Shown piece after piece: positions 17,368 to 25,185 of a DNA stretch of 64,000 nucleotides. The notes below the pieces were generated by a model. The model ran no database searches. It was not told where the DNA came from and worked only from the letters and a program-made list of their open reading frames with translations. The translations under genes were made by a program, and so were the position numbers. Each line of letters begins with the position of its first letter. Within the stretch, counting starts at the first letter, position 1. Origin of the DNA: Haloferula rosea (GTDB lineage: Bacteria > Verrucomicrobiota > Verrucomicrobiia > Verrucomicrobiales > Akkermansiaceae); contig NZ_JAENII010000001.1 of assembly GCF_016595525.1 (NCBI RefSeq), positions 496,001 through 560,000 on the forward strand. Direction: 5' to 3'.

Positions 17368-19134
17368 ATGCCGCTCTTGTTAGTGATCCGATATCCCGAG
17401 GAAGGAGAAGGGCTCATGGCGTGGGGGCGCCGGGCGGCGGAGGCGCTGGATGTGCCGATGGAGGTGCTCTGCTGCCGGGACAAGGAGGGAGGATTGGTGT
17501 GGCCGGAATCGGACGAGTTGAAGCCTGACTACATCGGGGAGTTGGGGGAAGGTGAACGGTGGGGCTGGGTGAACATGGATGGCGCGTTGGAGTCGCTGTG
17601 CGAGTATGTTTCACCGGGGAAGGTGAGCTTTCTCCTGATCGGGAAGCACAACTCGGGACGCGGGGCGAACGACTCCCCGGAGCGCCGGCTTTCCCGAGCG
17701 GTGTTTGATCGGGTGTCATGTGCGGTCGGGGTATTGAGGTTGCCGGAAGAGGAGCGGAAGTGGGCGGGAAGAGTCTTGGTGCCCTGTGCGGGCGGGCGGA
17801 ACTCGCGGGTGGCCCTTCGTCTTGCGGAGAAGCTCGGAGGAACGGGCGCGACGGCCTTCCTGGTCGAGCCGGATACGGACGAGGTGTCTCAGGAGGTGGG
17901 TGCGCGGTTGCTGGAGCGCGCCGTGCTCCGAGCAGGAGTCGATCCGGTGGCAGTGACGCGAAAGGTCGCGCTGGGGACCCAGATCTCGGATGAAATTCGC
18001 AAGGAGGCGGAAGGCGGGAACTATGAGCTCCTGCTGATCGGGGCAAGCGGGACGGGCTCGCTGCGTTCGAAGCTGTTCGGCACGGTGCCGGAACGACTTC
18101 TGAAAGGGCCCGGTGGTCTGGCCATCGGAGTGGTCCGCGCGGCCTTGCCGAAGGGTCAGCAGGTCCGTGAAGCAGTGGGGCGGGTCCTCAGACTTTCCGT
18201 GCCGCAGCTGGAGCGGGAGGAGCGCATCGTCTTGGTCGACGAGGTGGAAGGGAAGGCGAGATGGACCTTCGACTTCGCGGCACTCATGATCCTCGCCACT
18301 ACGATCGCGGCCTTCGGCCTGCTGGCCGACTCGGGCGCGGTAGTGATCGGAGCGATGCTGGTGGCCCCCTTGATGACGCCGCTGATCGGCGGGGGGCTCG
18401 CGGTGGTGCAGGGGAACTGGCCTCTGTGGCGGCGCAGCCAGAAAGCGGTGCTGCTGGGGTTCTTTTCGGCGCTGGTGATCGGATTGCTGATCGGTTGGGG
18501 TGCCCGCGGGCTGGGATTCGGGCTGACCGGTGAATTGGCGGCGCGGGGGGAGCCGACGCTTCTCGATCTGGGCATCGCGTTCGTTTCCGGCATCGCGGCG
18601 TCGTACTGCCTGGCTCGTCCCAAGCTCAGCGGAGCGCTCGCCGGCGTAGCCATCGCGGCGGCCTTGGTGCCTCCGATCGCCACCGTTGGGATCTGCCTTT
18701 CGCTGGGCGAAACGGATACCTCCCGCGGGGCCGGCCTGCTGTTTGGGACCAACGTGGTCGCGATCGTCCTTGGGTCAGCGGTGAATTTCTATCTGGCGGG
18801 CATCCGCGGCAAAGCGGCCAGCGGTGTGTGGGCCCGGCGCTTGGTGATCATTCTTGCGCTGGTCTGCGCCGGGATCTCGGTTCCGCTGACGTCGGTGCTG
18901 GTGGGGAAGGTCACCGCGCCACGTTTGCTGGAACGCAGCTTTGGAGAAGTCGCCCGGGATGGTGGATACCGACTGCTGAAACTGAGACGCTCGCATTCCA
19001 AAGGTGAGCTGCTGATCGAACTGGATCTCGCCGGTCCCGCTCCACCGGATCAGAGCATGCTGCAGGAGCTTCGCAAGACGGCGGGGCAGGGGGTTCGACT
19101 CAGGGTCAGAACACTGCTTGAGACAGAGCTCTGA
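17368..19134 (+). CDS. DUF389 membrane protein with N-terminal USP-like domains
   Basis: A 588-residue protein. The ATG at 17368 is preferred to a GTG at 17353. The first 255 or so residues resemble two universal-stress-protein-like alpha/beta domains: a degenerate one (MPLLLVIRYPEEGEG), then a second starting RVLVPCAGGRNSRVALRLA with LLLIGASGTGSLRSKLFGTV resembling the USP nucleotide loop G-x2-G-x9-G. From about 295 it becomes a polytopic membrane domain with DSGAVVIGAMLVAPLMTPLIG, the hallmark of the DUF389 (TIGR00341-like) family, with roughly six TM helices. A soluble C-terminal tail of about 75 residues follows. Function of DUF389 is unknown; the USP fusion suggests nucleotide- or stress-dependent control of a membrane process. 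Confidence 0.85.
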   Translation: MPLLLVIRYPEEGEGLMAWGRRAAEALDVPMEVLCCRDKEGGLVWPESDELKPDYIGELGEGERWGWVNMDGALESLCEYVSPGKVSFLLIGKHNSGRGANDSPERRLSRAVFDRVSCAVGVLRLPEEERKWAGRVLVPCAGGRNSRVALRLAEKLGGTGATAFLVEPDTDEVSQEVGARLLERAVLRAGVDPVAVTRKVALGTQISDEIRKEAEGGNYELLLIGASGTGSLRSKLFGTVPERLLKGPGGLAIGVVRAALPKGQQVREAVGRVLRLSVPQLEREERIVLVDEVEGKARWTFDFAALMILATTIAAFGLLADSGAVVIGAMLVAPLMTPLIGGGLAVVQGNWPLWRRSQKAVLLGFFSALVIGLLIGWGARGLGFGLTGELAARGEPTLLDLGIAFVSGIAASYCLARPKLSGALAGVAIAAALVPPIATVGICLSLGETDTSRGAGLLFGTNVVAIVLGSAVNFYLAGIRGKAASGVWARRLVIILALVCAGISVPLTSVLVGKVTAPRLLERSFGEVARDGGYRLLKLRRSHSKGELLIELDLAGPAPPDQSMLQELRKTAGQGVRLRVRTLLETEL

Positions 19135-19257
19135 ATCCCGGATTCAGCGGAGTACGATCCCCGCTACCACGGGTGTTCCACGCCAAGTAGTTTAGGAAAA
19201 TTGATCATTGACGATTCTGTAAATCTAAGGGTATTTGTTCCTCAAAGAATACTCCCC

Positions 19258-19818
19258 ATGATCATTCCTTCCAGTTTGCAACCCTTGCCGACGGTTCCTG
19301 TTTCCGATGATGAGGCCGCGGCGAAGGCCATGGAGTCGGAAGCATTTGTCAGCGACCGGTCCGTCCGCCAGCTTTTGGTCGGTCCTCTTTCGCTGGAGCA
19401 CGAGCCCACCGTCATCCGGTCGAATCCGGATGATTTCGTCGGGCGCGTGGAGTCCCCCTTCATTTCACTGGCGGGACGCGAAGAATGCGCGGATGCCCCT
19501 GCCAAAGCGTTCGCGCCGAGTGGGCCCCATCCCGCCTTGGCAGCGCCGCGTCGCGCCGCGCCGCCGGTGCCCCGTAGCATGGTGGAGAATGGATTTGGCC
19601 GGCATGGCCGCAGCGAGCGTCGGCTCGTGATCGGCATGGGAGTGGCCGCCGTGACCTTGGTTGTGGCCGCCGTATTCTCCGGATTCGTGCCGATCGAGGT
19701 GAAGGCCAAGCAGCCGGTCCCTGCCGTGGAGGTGACTCCGAGCGAGGTGACTCCGGTGGTGGCACCTACTTACCAGGACGCCTTGGCGTTTTCGGTCGAG
19801 GAAGTTGCCATGCCCTGA
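19258..19818 (+). CDS. hypothetical single-pass membrane protein
   Basis: A 186-residue protein with no recognised domain. The ATG at 19258 is favoured over an upstream in-frame ATT/TTG region that is AT-rich and looks non-coding. The first 120 residues are polar and become Ala/Pro-rich (APRRAAPPVPRS), a single TM helix lies at about 123-143, and a short Val/Pro-rich tail follows. This cytoplasmic-domain, one-helix, extracytoplasmic-tail layout resembles anti-sigma or division-associated anchors, but no sequence motif supports that. purU starts 39 bases later on the same strand. Confidence 0.6.
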   Translation: MIIPSSLQPLPTVPVSDDEAAAKAMESEAFVSDRSVRQLLVGPLSLEHEPTVIRSNPDDFVGRVESPFISLAGREECADAPAKAFAPSGPHPALAAPRRAAPPVPRSMVENGFGRHGRSERRLVIGMGVAAVTLVVAAVFSGFVPIEVKAKQPVPAVEVTPSEVTPVVAPTYQDALAFSVEEVAMP

Positions 19819-19857
19819 GCTTGCCCGGGCCGTGTCGCCGTGGTCTAACCAGTCCGC

Positions 19858-20718
19858 ATGACTCGTCCAGGCCTCATTCTCAAGCTTAGTTGTCCGGACC
19901 AACCCGGGATTGTTGCCAAGGTTTCCGGCTATGTGGCTGGCTACGCGGCGAACTTGATCGAGTTCGCCCAGTTCACCGACAAGCAGAACGGTCGTTTTTT
20001 CGCGCGTCTCGAGATCGAGACCGGCGGATTGCAGGTGGACGTGGATGATTTCATCGAAGGCTTCGGGACCCTGGGCCGAGCTCTCCGAGCGGATTGGCAT
20101 TTCCGGCGGCTTCCCTACAAGATGCGCACGGCGGTGCTGGTCACCAAGACCGACCACTGTCTGAACGAGGTACTCTGGCGGACCCAACTGGGTGAGCTGC
20201 CGATTGAGATCACCTCTGTGATCGGCAACCGTGAGGATTGTCGAACGATTGCAGAGAATGCCGGACTGCCGTTCCATTTCATCGAGATGGACGGCGATCA
20301 GAAGGCGGCGGGTTTCGACCGCATCCGGAGTATCCTGCGTGAGGAAGAGGTCGAGCTGACGGTGCTTGCGCGTTTCATGCAGATCCTGCCCGATGATTTC
20401 TGTGCCGAGTTCGGCGGTCGGATCATCAACATCCACCACAGCTTTCTACCCGCCTTCATCGGTGCCAACCCATACCGCCAGGCGTATGAGCGGGGGGTGA
20501 AGTTGATCGGGGCGACCTGTCACTACGTCACCGCCGATCTCGACGCGGGACCGATCATCGAGCAGGAGGTCGAGCGGGTTCAGCATTTCCACACGCCGCA
20601 GGATCTCGTCCGACTGGGGCGCGACTGCGAGCGTAGTGCCTTGGCGCGAGGGATCCGCTACCACGTCCACGACCGGACGATCATCGATGATCACCGGGCG
20701 ATCGTGTTTCCGGACTGA
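19858..20718 (+). CDS. purU: formyltetrahydrofolate deformylase
   Basis: Hydrolyses 10-formyltetrahydrofolate to formate and tetrahydrofolate, balancing the one-carbon pool and supplying formate for purine synthesis. The 286-residue protein has an N-terminal ACT domain (about 1-85, LKLSCPDQPGIVAKVSGYVA) and a C-terminal formyltransferase domain. The catalytic triad of the family is visible as Asn191, His193 (NIHHSFLPAF) and Asp229 (TADLDAGPI). Length and domain order match PurU. The end overlaps the convergent GNAT gene by 38 bases. Confidence 0.95.
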   Translation: MTRPGLILKLSCPDQPGIVAKVSGYVAGYAANLIEFAQFTDKQNGRFFARLEIETGGLQVDVDDFIEGFGTLGRALRADWHFRRLPYKMRTAVLVTKTDHCLNEVLWRTQLGELPIEITSVIGNREDCRTIAENAGLPFHFIEMDGDQKAAGFDRIRSILREEEVELTVLARFMQILPDDFCAEFGGRIINIHHSFLPAFIGANPYRQAYERGVKLIGATCHYVTADLDAGPIIEQEVERVQHFHTPQDLVRLGRDCERSALARGIRYHVHDRTIIDDHRAIVFPD

Positions 20719-21178
20719 TCGATCGGATCATCATGCGATGGGGGATGCCGACTTCCTCGAAAGGTTCGCCGACGGGGTGGAACCCGCACTTTTCGTAGAA
20801 GCCGAGCACCGGAGCCCGGGCGTGGAGGGTCACCTCGTGAATGTGGTCTTGGCGAAGAATCTGCAGCACCCGGCTGAGGAGTAGGCGGCCGAGACCACGG
20901 TTTTCCACGTCGGGCTCGATCCACATTTGCCTCAGGCGGGATCGTGCTGCCGTCTCCGGCCTGGCGATCACCCCGCCACAGATGCTGCCATTGCTTGAGA
21001 TGACGAAATGGCGGTCCGAGTTCTCGCTCGCGGTGTCTTCCTCAGTCAGTCTCAGGCCCAGTGGTTGCCGGAGAATGCGGTCGCGGAAGCCCATGACCAC
21101 GCGGTAGCAGGGGCTGTCGTAGTCGATCTCCCTGACTTCGATGGTGGAAGGGGGCGGGTCCTGACGGGTGGAGCTCAA
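20681..21178 (-). CDS. GNAT-family N-acetyltransferase
   Basis: A predicted acetyl-CoA-dependent acyltransferase of up to 165 residues. The acetyl-CoA-binding motif is visible in QMWIEPDVENRGLGRLLLSRV (V motif strand plus RGxGxxL loop, ENRGLGRLL) and the C-terminal LHARAPVLGFYEKCGFHPVG is the usual GNAT helix-strand with the FYEKxGF signature. The start used is TTG at 21178; no good ribosome-binding site confirms it, so the first few residues are uncertain. It converges on purU with a 38-base overlap. The substrate is unknown. Confidence 0.85.
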   Translation of the reverse strand: MSSTRQDPPPSTIEVREIDYDSPCYRVVMGFRDRILRQPLGLRLTEEDTASENSDRHFVISSNGSICGGVIARPETAARSRLRQMWIEPDVENRGLGRLLLSRVLQILRQDHIHEVTLHARAPVLGFYEKCGFHPVGEPFEEVGIPHRMMIRSISPETRSPGDHR

Positions 21179-21256
21179 GATTCATCGAACTTGTCCGAAA
21201 TCGAGGGCTTTACAAGGGGCGGAATGCTGGTAAGAACTGCGCCCCGCTTCGGCGGG

Positions 21257-21301
21257 AACGGAGAGATGGCTGAATACGCAAGTCGCATTCGGCGGCTCTC
21301 C
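21257..21301 (+). repeat. tRNA-Ser 5'-end fragment (truncated copy)
   Basis: The 17 bases AACGGAGAGATGGCTGA (21257-21273) are identical to the start of the intact tRNA-Ser gene and its three upstream bases (21382-21398), 125 bases downstream. After that the sequences part. The fragment can close on itself: GGAGAG (21260-21265) pairs with CTCTCC (21296-21301) and GAAT/ATTC plus CG/CG form an inner hairpin. It looks like a deleted tRNA or a mini-tRNA-like relic, not a functional tRNA. Confidence 0.65.
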
Positions 21302-21384
21302 ACAAAGTCGCAAAGCGCTGTTTGGTATGGTCTGACGAAAGGAAGACAATCCGGGAACCGGACGAAAACATCGCGGAGTGCAAC

Positions 21385-21476
21385 GGAGAGATGGCTGAGT
21401 CCGGTCGAAGGCACTCGACTCGAAATCGAGCGTAGGTTTGCGCCTACCGTGGGTTCGAATCCCACTCTCTCCGCCA
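21385..21476 (+). tRNA. tRNA-Ser(CGA)
   Basis: A complete class II tRNA. The acceptor stem pairs GGAGAGA with TCTCTCC, followed by discriminator G (21473) and an encoded CCA (21474-21476). The D-arm region TGGCTGAGTCCGGTCGAAGGCA, the anticodon stem CTCGA/TCGAG with loop CTCGAAA (anticodon CGA, reading UCG), the long variable arm CGTAGGTTTGCGCCTACC and the T-arm GTGGGTTCGAATCCCAC are all visible. The long variable arm and CGA anticodon define tRNA-Ser. It is followed immediately by a strong terminator hairpin. Truncated copies of its 5' and 3' ends lie on either side. Confidence 0.97.
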
Positions 21477-21510
21477 GCGCCCCTGCCCAGCTTGTCTGGG
21501 CAGGGGCGCT
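21476..21510 (+). terminator. terminator hairpin after tRNA-Ser
   Basis: A perfect 15-base-pair stem, AGCGCCCCTGCCCAG / CTGGGCAGGGGCGCT, with a 5-base loop starts at the last base of the encoded CCA. The downstream run is GACGTTTTGG, a weak U-tract, so it may act as terminator and as a 3' processing boundary. Confidence 0.8.
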
Positions 21511-21643
21511 GACGTTTTGGAGTGGGTGGAGAACGCTGCAGAGCGAAAGCGAATCGGTTTTGAGGGCAGCAGCGGTCATTGACTGCGATTCACCGTAGCG
21601 AGCGGGGCGAGCATCATTGGATTGGGTGGAGCGGAGTGCAGGC

Positions 21644-21669
21644 AATCCCACTCTCTCCTCCAGCACCCC
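21644..21669 (+). repeat. tRNA-Ser 3'-end fragment (second copy)
   Basis: Bases 21644-21669 match the 3' end of the tRNA-Ser gene and what follows it (21458-21483) at 24 of 26 positions: AATCCCACTCTCTCC is identical, then T for G, CCAGC, A for G, CCCC. The copy includes the acceptor 3' strand and CCA. No D-, anticodon- or T-arm is recognisable upstream of it. This is the pattern left by site-specific integration into a tRNA 3' end, or by decay of a tandem tRNA. Confidence 0.65.
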
Positions 21670-21876
21670 GATGCAGTGTGATTGGAGGCAGCGACGATGG
21701 CATCTTTGCCCCCCGCCTGCCGGGAGCGTGCTGAGCGCAGCGATGCAGGGGTCCGGATCGTCCGGATCGGATTCCGCGTGATCCGCGTGTCCCGTTGATG
21801 CTGCGATCCGCCTCGCTAGCTGCCGTGTCGGACGATCGAATCAATGGGGTGACAGGGGGCTGACAGGCGCGGAGTT

Positions 21877-23529
21877 TCAGCGCCTGAATTCCAGCACCTG
21901 TCGGTCGGCGAGGAGGCGGGTACGGAGCTTGTCGTAGTCGACGTTCTGGACCTTGACCTTGTCCTCGATGGCGATGCTTGCCGCGGTGCCGGCACTCTGG
22001 CCGAGGATCATGAAGACAGGTTCCATGCGGACGGATCCGTAGGCAACGTGGGAACAGGACGCGGCGACGGGGACGAGCAGGTTGGTGCACTCGTTTTCCT
22101 TGGGGACGATCGCATCATAGGTAATCTGGTAGGGAGGCACCTTGACGCCGACATCACCCTCGTTGTGCACGTGGCCTTCGGGCGAGATGTAGCGCTGCAC
22201 GTTGTGGGAGTCGATGCCGTAGGAACCCATGCCGATGGACTTCGGGTTCTGCGGGTTGCCGATCAGGTCGTGCTCGGTGATCACGTGCTTGCCGACCATG
22301 CGCCGTGCCTCCCGGATGTAGAGTTGGTGAGACCAGTTGCCGTTGTCGGTGAATTCGTCCTTCGGCAGTCCCCATTCCCTCATGGCTTGTTGGAGTTCCT
22401 TGGGAACCCGCGGGTCGTTGCAGATGAAGTAGAGCATACCGAGTTGGTAGGTCTTGTGCTCCTGGATGATCTCCTTGCGCCGTTCGTAGCTGGCTTCGGG
22501 GTAGTCCCAGTTCATGCCGATGTTGTCGAAGCTGAACGGGCCGTGGTTGTTGGTGTCGGTCTTGTTGTTGGGAACCGGGTCGAACTTGTGAAAGACATGC
22601 ATGGGATCCATCTTTTCAAAGATCCGCAGGAGCAGTTCATACTGGGTCGGATCGTAGCCATCCGGCTTGGGGAAGGGGATGCGGTTGGAGGGTTCATTGG
22701 TCAGGCACATGCGGAAGCAGTAGGCCTGCACCCGCTTGTCACCGGAGCCGTATTCGCCGGGAGGATCGGTTGAGATTCTTTCAAGGACTCCGCTTTCCGG
22801 ATCGCCGGGAGTCTTGTAGGGAGAGATTTCCAAGCCCTTGAAGTGGTGCTGGTGGTGGAAGACCCCGGTCTGGACGCCGTTCCATTTCTCTCCGTAGGTG
22901 CTGTTGGCTTCGCGACCGACATGGTAGCTGACTCCTGCGGCGGCAAGCAGGTCACCTTCGTAGGTGGCGTCGATGAAGATCTCTGCCTTGAAGGTTTTAC
23001 CGCTCAGCATGGTGATGGATTCGATGCGTCCATCGACCATCGAGACGCCTTGTTCCCGATCGAGCCATTCGTCCCGGAATACCGGAATCTTGTTCTCGCG
23101 GATGAAGTCATCGAAGACCGATTGTGCGACACTGGGCTCGAAGGACCACATGGCATCCTTCGTAGTCATGCGCATGCCGAGCTTCTTTTTCAGGAAGTCG
23201 GCTTCGGTCTCATGCTTCCAAGCCTCAGGCTTGCGGTAGGCGTTGAAAACACGCTGGTAGAACTCTCGTGAGAGTCCACCGATCACCTTTTTGTTGCCGG
23301 TGTCGGTGAAGCCCAGTCCCCCTCCGGAGAGTCCACCGAGATGCTTGTCGGGGCCGACGATGACCACCGAGCGGTCCATCTTGCTGGCTTGGACGGCAGC
23401 GGTGACGGCAGCGGAGGTTCCTCCATAAATCACGATGTCGTAGTCGTGGGGTGGTTCCTCGGCGAAGGCCGGGACCGTGATGCTCAGCATGCAGGTGAGT
23501 CGCGCCAGGATGGTGATAAGTGTCTTCAA
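21877..23529 (-). CDS. secreted FAD-dependent oxidoreductase (FAD_oxidored family)
   Basis: A 550-residue protein with a predicted signal peptide (about 1-23, ending PAFAEE). The Rossmann FAD-binding motif DIVIYGGTSAAVTAAVQASK follows directly, then LGGLSGGGLGFTDTGN and ATYEGDLLAAAGVSYHVGRE, both typical of the FAD_oxidored family common in Planctomycetes, Verrucomicrobia and Bacteroidetes. The C-terminal end again contacts FAD (EPVFMILGQSAGTAASIA). Such proteins are often near polysaccharide-utilisation genes and some are annotated as xanthan-lyase-associated, but the substrate is unknown. The start is a TTG at 23529, chosen because it opens directly into the signal peptide. Confidence 0.88.
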   Translation of the reverse strand: MKTLITILARLTCMLSITVPAFAEEPPHDYDIVIYGGTSAAVTAAVQASKMDRSVVIVGPDKHLGGLSGGGLGFTDTGNKKVIGGLSREFYQRVFNAYRKPEAWKHETEADFLKKKLGMRMTTKDAMWSFEPSVAQSVFDDFIRENKIPVFRDEWLDREQGVSMVDGRIESITMLSGKTFKAEIFIDATYEGDLLAAAGVSYHVGREANSTYGEKWNGVQTGVFHHQHHFKGLEISPYKTPGDPESGVLERISTDPPGEYGSGDKRVQAYCFRMCLTNEPSNRIPFPKPDGYDPTQYELLLRIFEKMDPMHVFHKFDPVPNNKTDTNNHGPFSFDNIGMNWDYPEASYERRKEIIQEHKTYQLGMLYFICNDPRVPKELQQAMREWGLPKDEFTDNGNWSHQLYIREARRMVGKHVITEHDLIGNPQNPKSIGMGSYGIDSHNVQRYISPEGHVHNEGDVGVKVPPYQITYDAIVPKENECTNLLVPVAASCSHVAYGSVRMEPVFMILGQSAGTAASIAIEDKVKVQNVDYDKLRTRLLADRQVLEFRR

Positions 23530-23662
23530 GATGGTGTAGGGGGTCTTCGGGTGGATGGGTGGAGGCGGATCGGGTCTAGGAAACGCACATGGTGCTGCGA
23601 AGATTTCCCGGTAGCGGGGGAAATCAGGTTACACGGGTGAGCAGGTGCCGGGAGGCGGATGC

Positions 23663-24175
23663 TCAGCGATCGAGTTGCTTGAGCAAGTCGCCCAGCTTCG
23701 AACCGATCGAGTCGGTATTCTCTTCCGCTTCAGCCGCCTCTTCGGGAGTGGCTGGAGTGAGGGCGGCTTGTTGCCAGGCCTCGATGAGCTTTTTCAGCTC
23801 GGGAATGGATGCCGCCTTGGTGAACCGTTGGGCCTTTGCCTCGGCGAGCCTCTGGGCAGCGAGCGAGAGTTCGAGTGAGTTTCCGCCTTGGGCGGCCTTT
23901 CGGTAGCCTTCGGTGGCTTCAGCTTCCGCAAGATTAACCGCGGCCATGTCGGGGTGTTCTGCCAGTGCCTTACCAAGTTTTGCGTAGGCGGCCTTCTCCG
24001 CGGGACTCGGCTCGCGCGTTTTCTCGCGTTGCTCGATTTCCTTCACCCTCTCCATCTGTTTTCTGGCTTCCTCCGCCTGTCCGCGGCGATGGTCGGTGTA
24101 TTCCCACGACAAGTCGGCCTGCGCGGGGGCAAGACCAAGAAGCGCGAGGGTCAGAAGACATCGGGGCCAGATCAC
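23663..24175 (-). CDS. hypothetical secreted helical protein
   Basis: A 170-residue protein beginning with a short signal peptide (LLTLALLGLAPAQA, cleavage near residue 21). The remainder is strongly charged and alanine/glutamate-rich with long predicted helices (about 30-110), followed by a short Glu-rich stretch and a basic end. No known domain is visible. Translation would start at a GTG (24175). The GH128-like gene ends 63 bases upstream in the same direction, so the two may be co-transcribed. Confidence 0.6.
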   Translation of the reverse strand: MIWPRCLLTLALLGLAPAQADLSWEYTDHRRGQAEEARKQMERVKEIEQREKTREPSPAEKAAYAKLGKALAEHPDMAAVNLAEAEATEGYRKAAQGGNSLELSLAAQRLAEAKAQRFTKAASIPELKKLIEAWQQAALTPATPEEAAEAEENTDSIGSKLGDLLKQLDR

Positions 24176-24238
24176 GAGTGTGCCATACCTCCTGATGATC
24201 AGGATATCAAGAATGAAGCCCAGATGGGGGGCGGGCGT

Positions 24239-25072
24239 TCAGAAATCGCGGTAGAACTCGCCCAATCGGGTGAGTTTTCCCGAAGGGTCGAAAAGGGCAC
24301 TGGTGCCCAGTGCGTTGTTGTTCTGGCCCGCGGGGAACCAGGCGTAGCGTTCGATGAAGTCGAGTTGCTCGAGCCGTGGCAGCACCTTCTCCATGAACTT
24401 GAGCACGGCTCCCGGACGGTGGCGATTCTGCTCGGGGGACTTCGCATCCCAATCCCCGACGGCGAACTCGGTGATCCAGATCGGTTTTCCATACATCTTG
24501 TGGATGTTGTGGAGTCGCTTGATCAGCGCGTCGGGATTGGCTCCGCCGTAGGAGTGAACGCAGACGAAATCGACGCGAAGCTTGCGTTGTTTCGCGGCGG
24601 CCATGAAGCCTTTCATCCAATCATTGTCGGGATGGACGCAACCGGGGCTGCCAAGACGAAGACCGGTCTTCATGAGTAGTGGCCACGCCTTGAGGGCTTT
24701 TTCGAGCTTCATGTTGGCCTGGCTCTTCTGGTCAGGCTCATTGAATCCCAGAAGGGTGTCGATCCCGGCGGCCTTGGCTGCCGCACCCGCCTTGGCGATG
24801 GATTCATCGTTCCCCCAGTAGCCCCAGATCATGGGAATGAAGTCGACTCCCTTCGGGATGCCTTGTGGGATGTTCGATCCCCATGAGTAGAACCAGTGGG
24901 CCTTGACGGCTTCGAGGCGCTGAGCCCAATGCTTCGACTTGGTGGTGATGCACAGGCCCTTCTTTCTCGAGCCCGATCTGGAGGTCGGGGCTGCCTCGAG
25001 GCGGGGGCAGAGCGCTCCCGCGGCCGCAACAGACCCGAGGCGGAGCATGTCCCTACGATTCCAATCAGTCAC
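24239..25072 (-). CDS. GH128-like secreted glycoside hydrolase
   Basis: A 277-residue enzyme with a Tat-like leader (RRDMLRLGSVAAAGAL) that resembles a lipoprotein or Tat signal. The core is the Glyco_hydro_cc/GH128 fold: Glu112 in LLGFNEPD is the expected acid/base and Glu202 in PIWITEFAVGDWD the nucleophile, with FVCVHSYGGANPD between them. GH128 enzymes act on beta-1,3-glucans such as laminarin. It starts with GTG at 25072 and lies opposite the MMPL transporter, with 113 bases between the two starts. No carbohydrate-binding module is present. Confidence 0.85.
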   Translation of the reverse strand: MTDWNRRDMLRLGSVAAAGALCPRLEAAPTSRSGSRKKGLCITTKSKHWAQRLEAVKAHWFYSWGSNIPQGIPKGVDFIPMIWGYWGNDESIAKAGAAAKAAGIDTLLGFNEPDQKSQANMKLEKALKAWPLLMKTGLRLGSPGCVHPDNDWMKGFMAAAKQRKLRVDFVCVHSYGGANPDALIKRLHNIHKMYGKPIWITEFAVGDWDAKSPEQNRHRPGAVLKFMEKVLPRLEQLDFIERYAWFPAGQNNNALGTSALFDPSGKLTRLGEFYRDF

Positions 25073-25185
25073 GGGGGTGATTTAGCACGCTTGCGGGGTT
25101 CACCAACCAAAATGGATGCGGGAGGTGTGAGATTGGGTGAATTTCGTGCTTGGACGGTCGGGGGGTCTTCGCCGCTACTTCACGC

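Noticed and set aside
21597-21876. A second intact tRNA after tRNA-Ser
   Set aside because: Only the 3' acceptor strand, part of the T-arm and CCA are repeated; no D- or anticodon arm is present.
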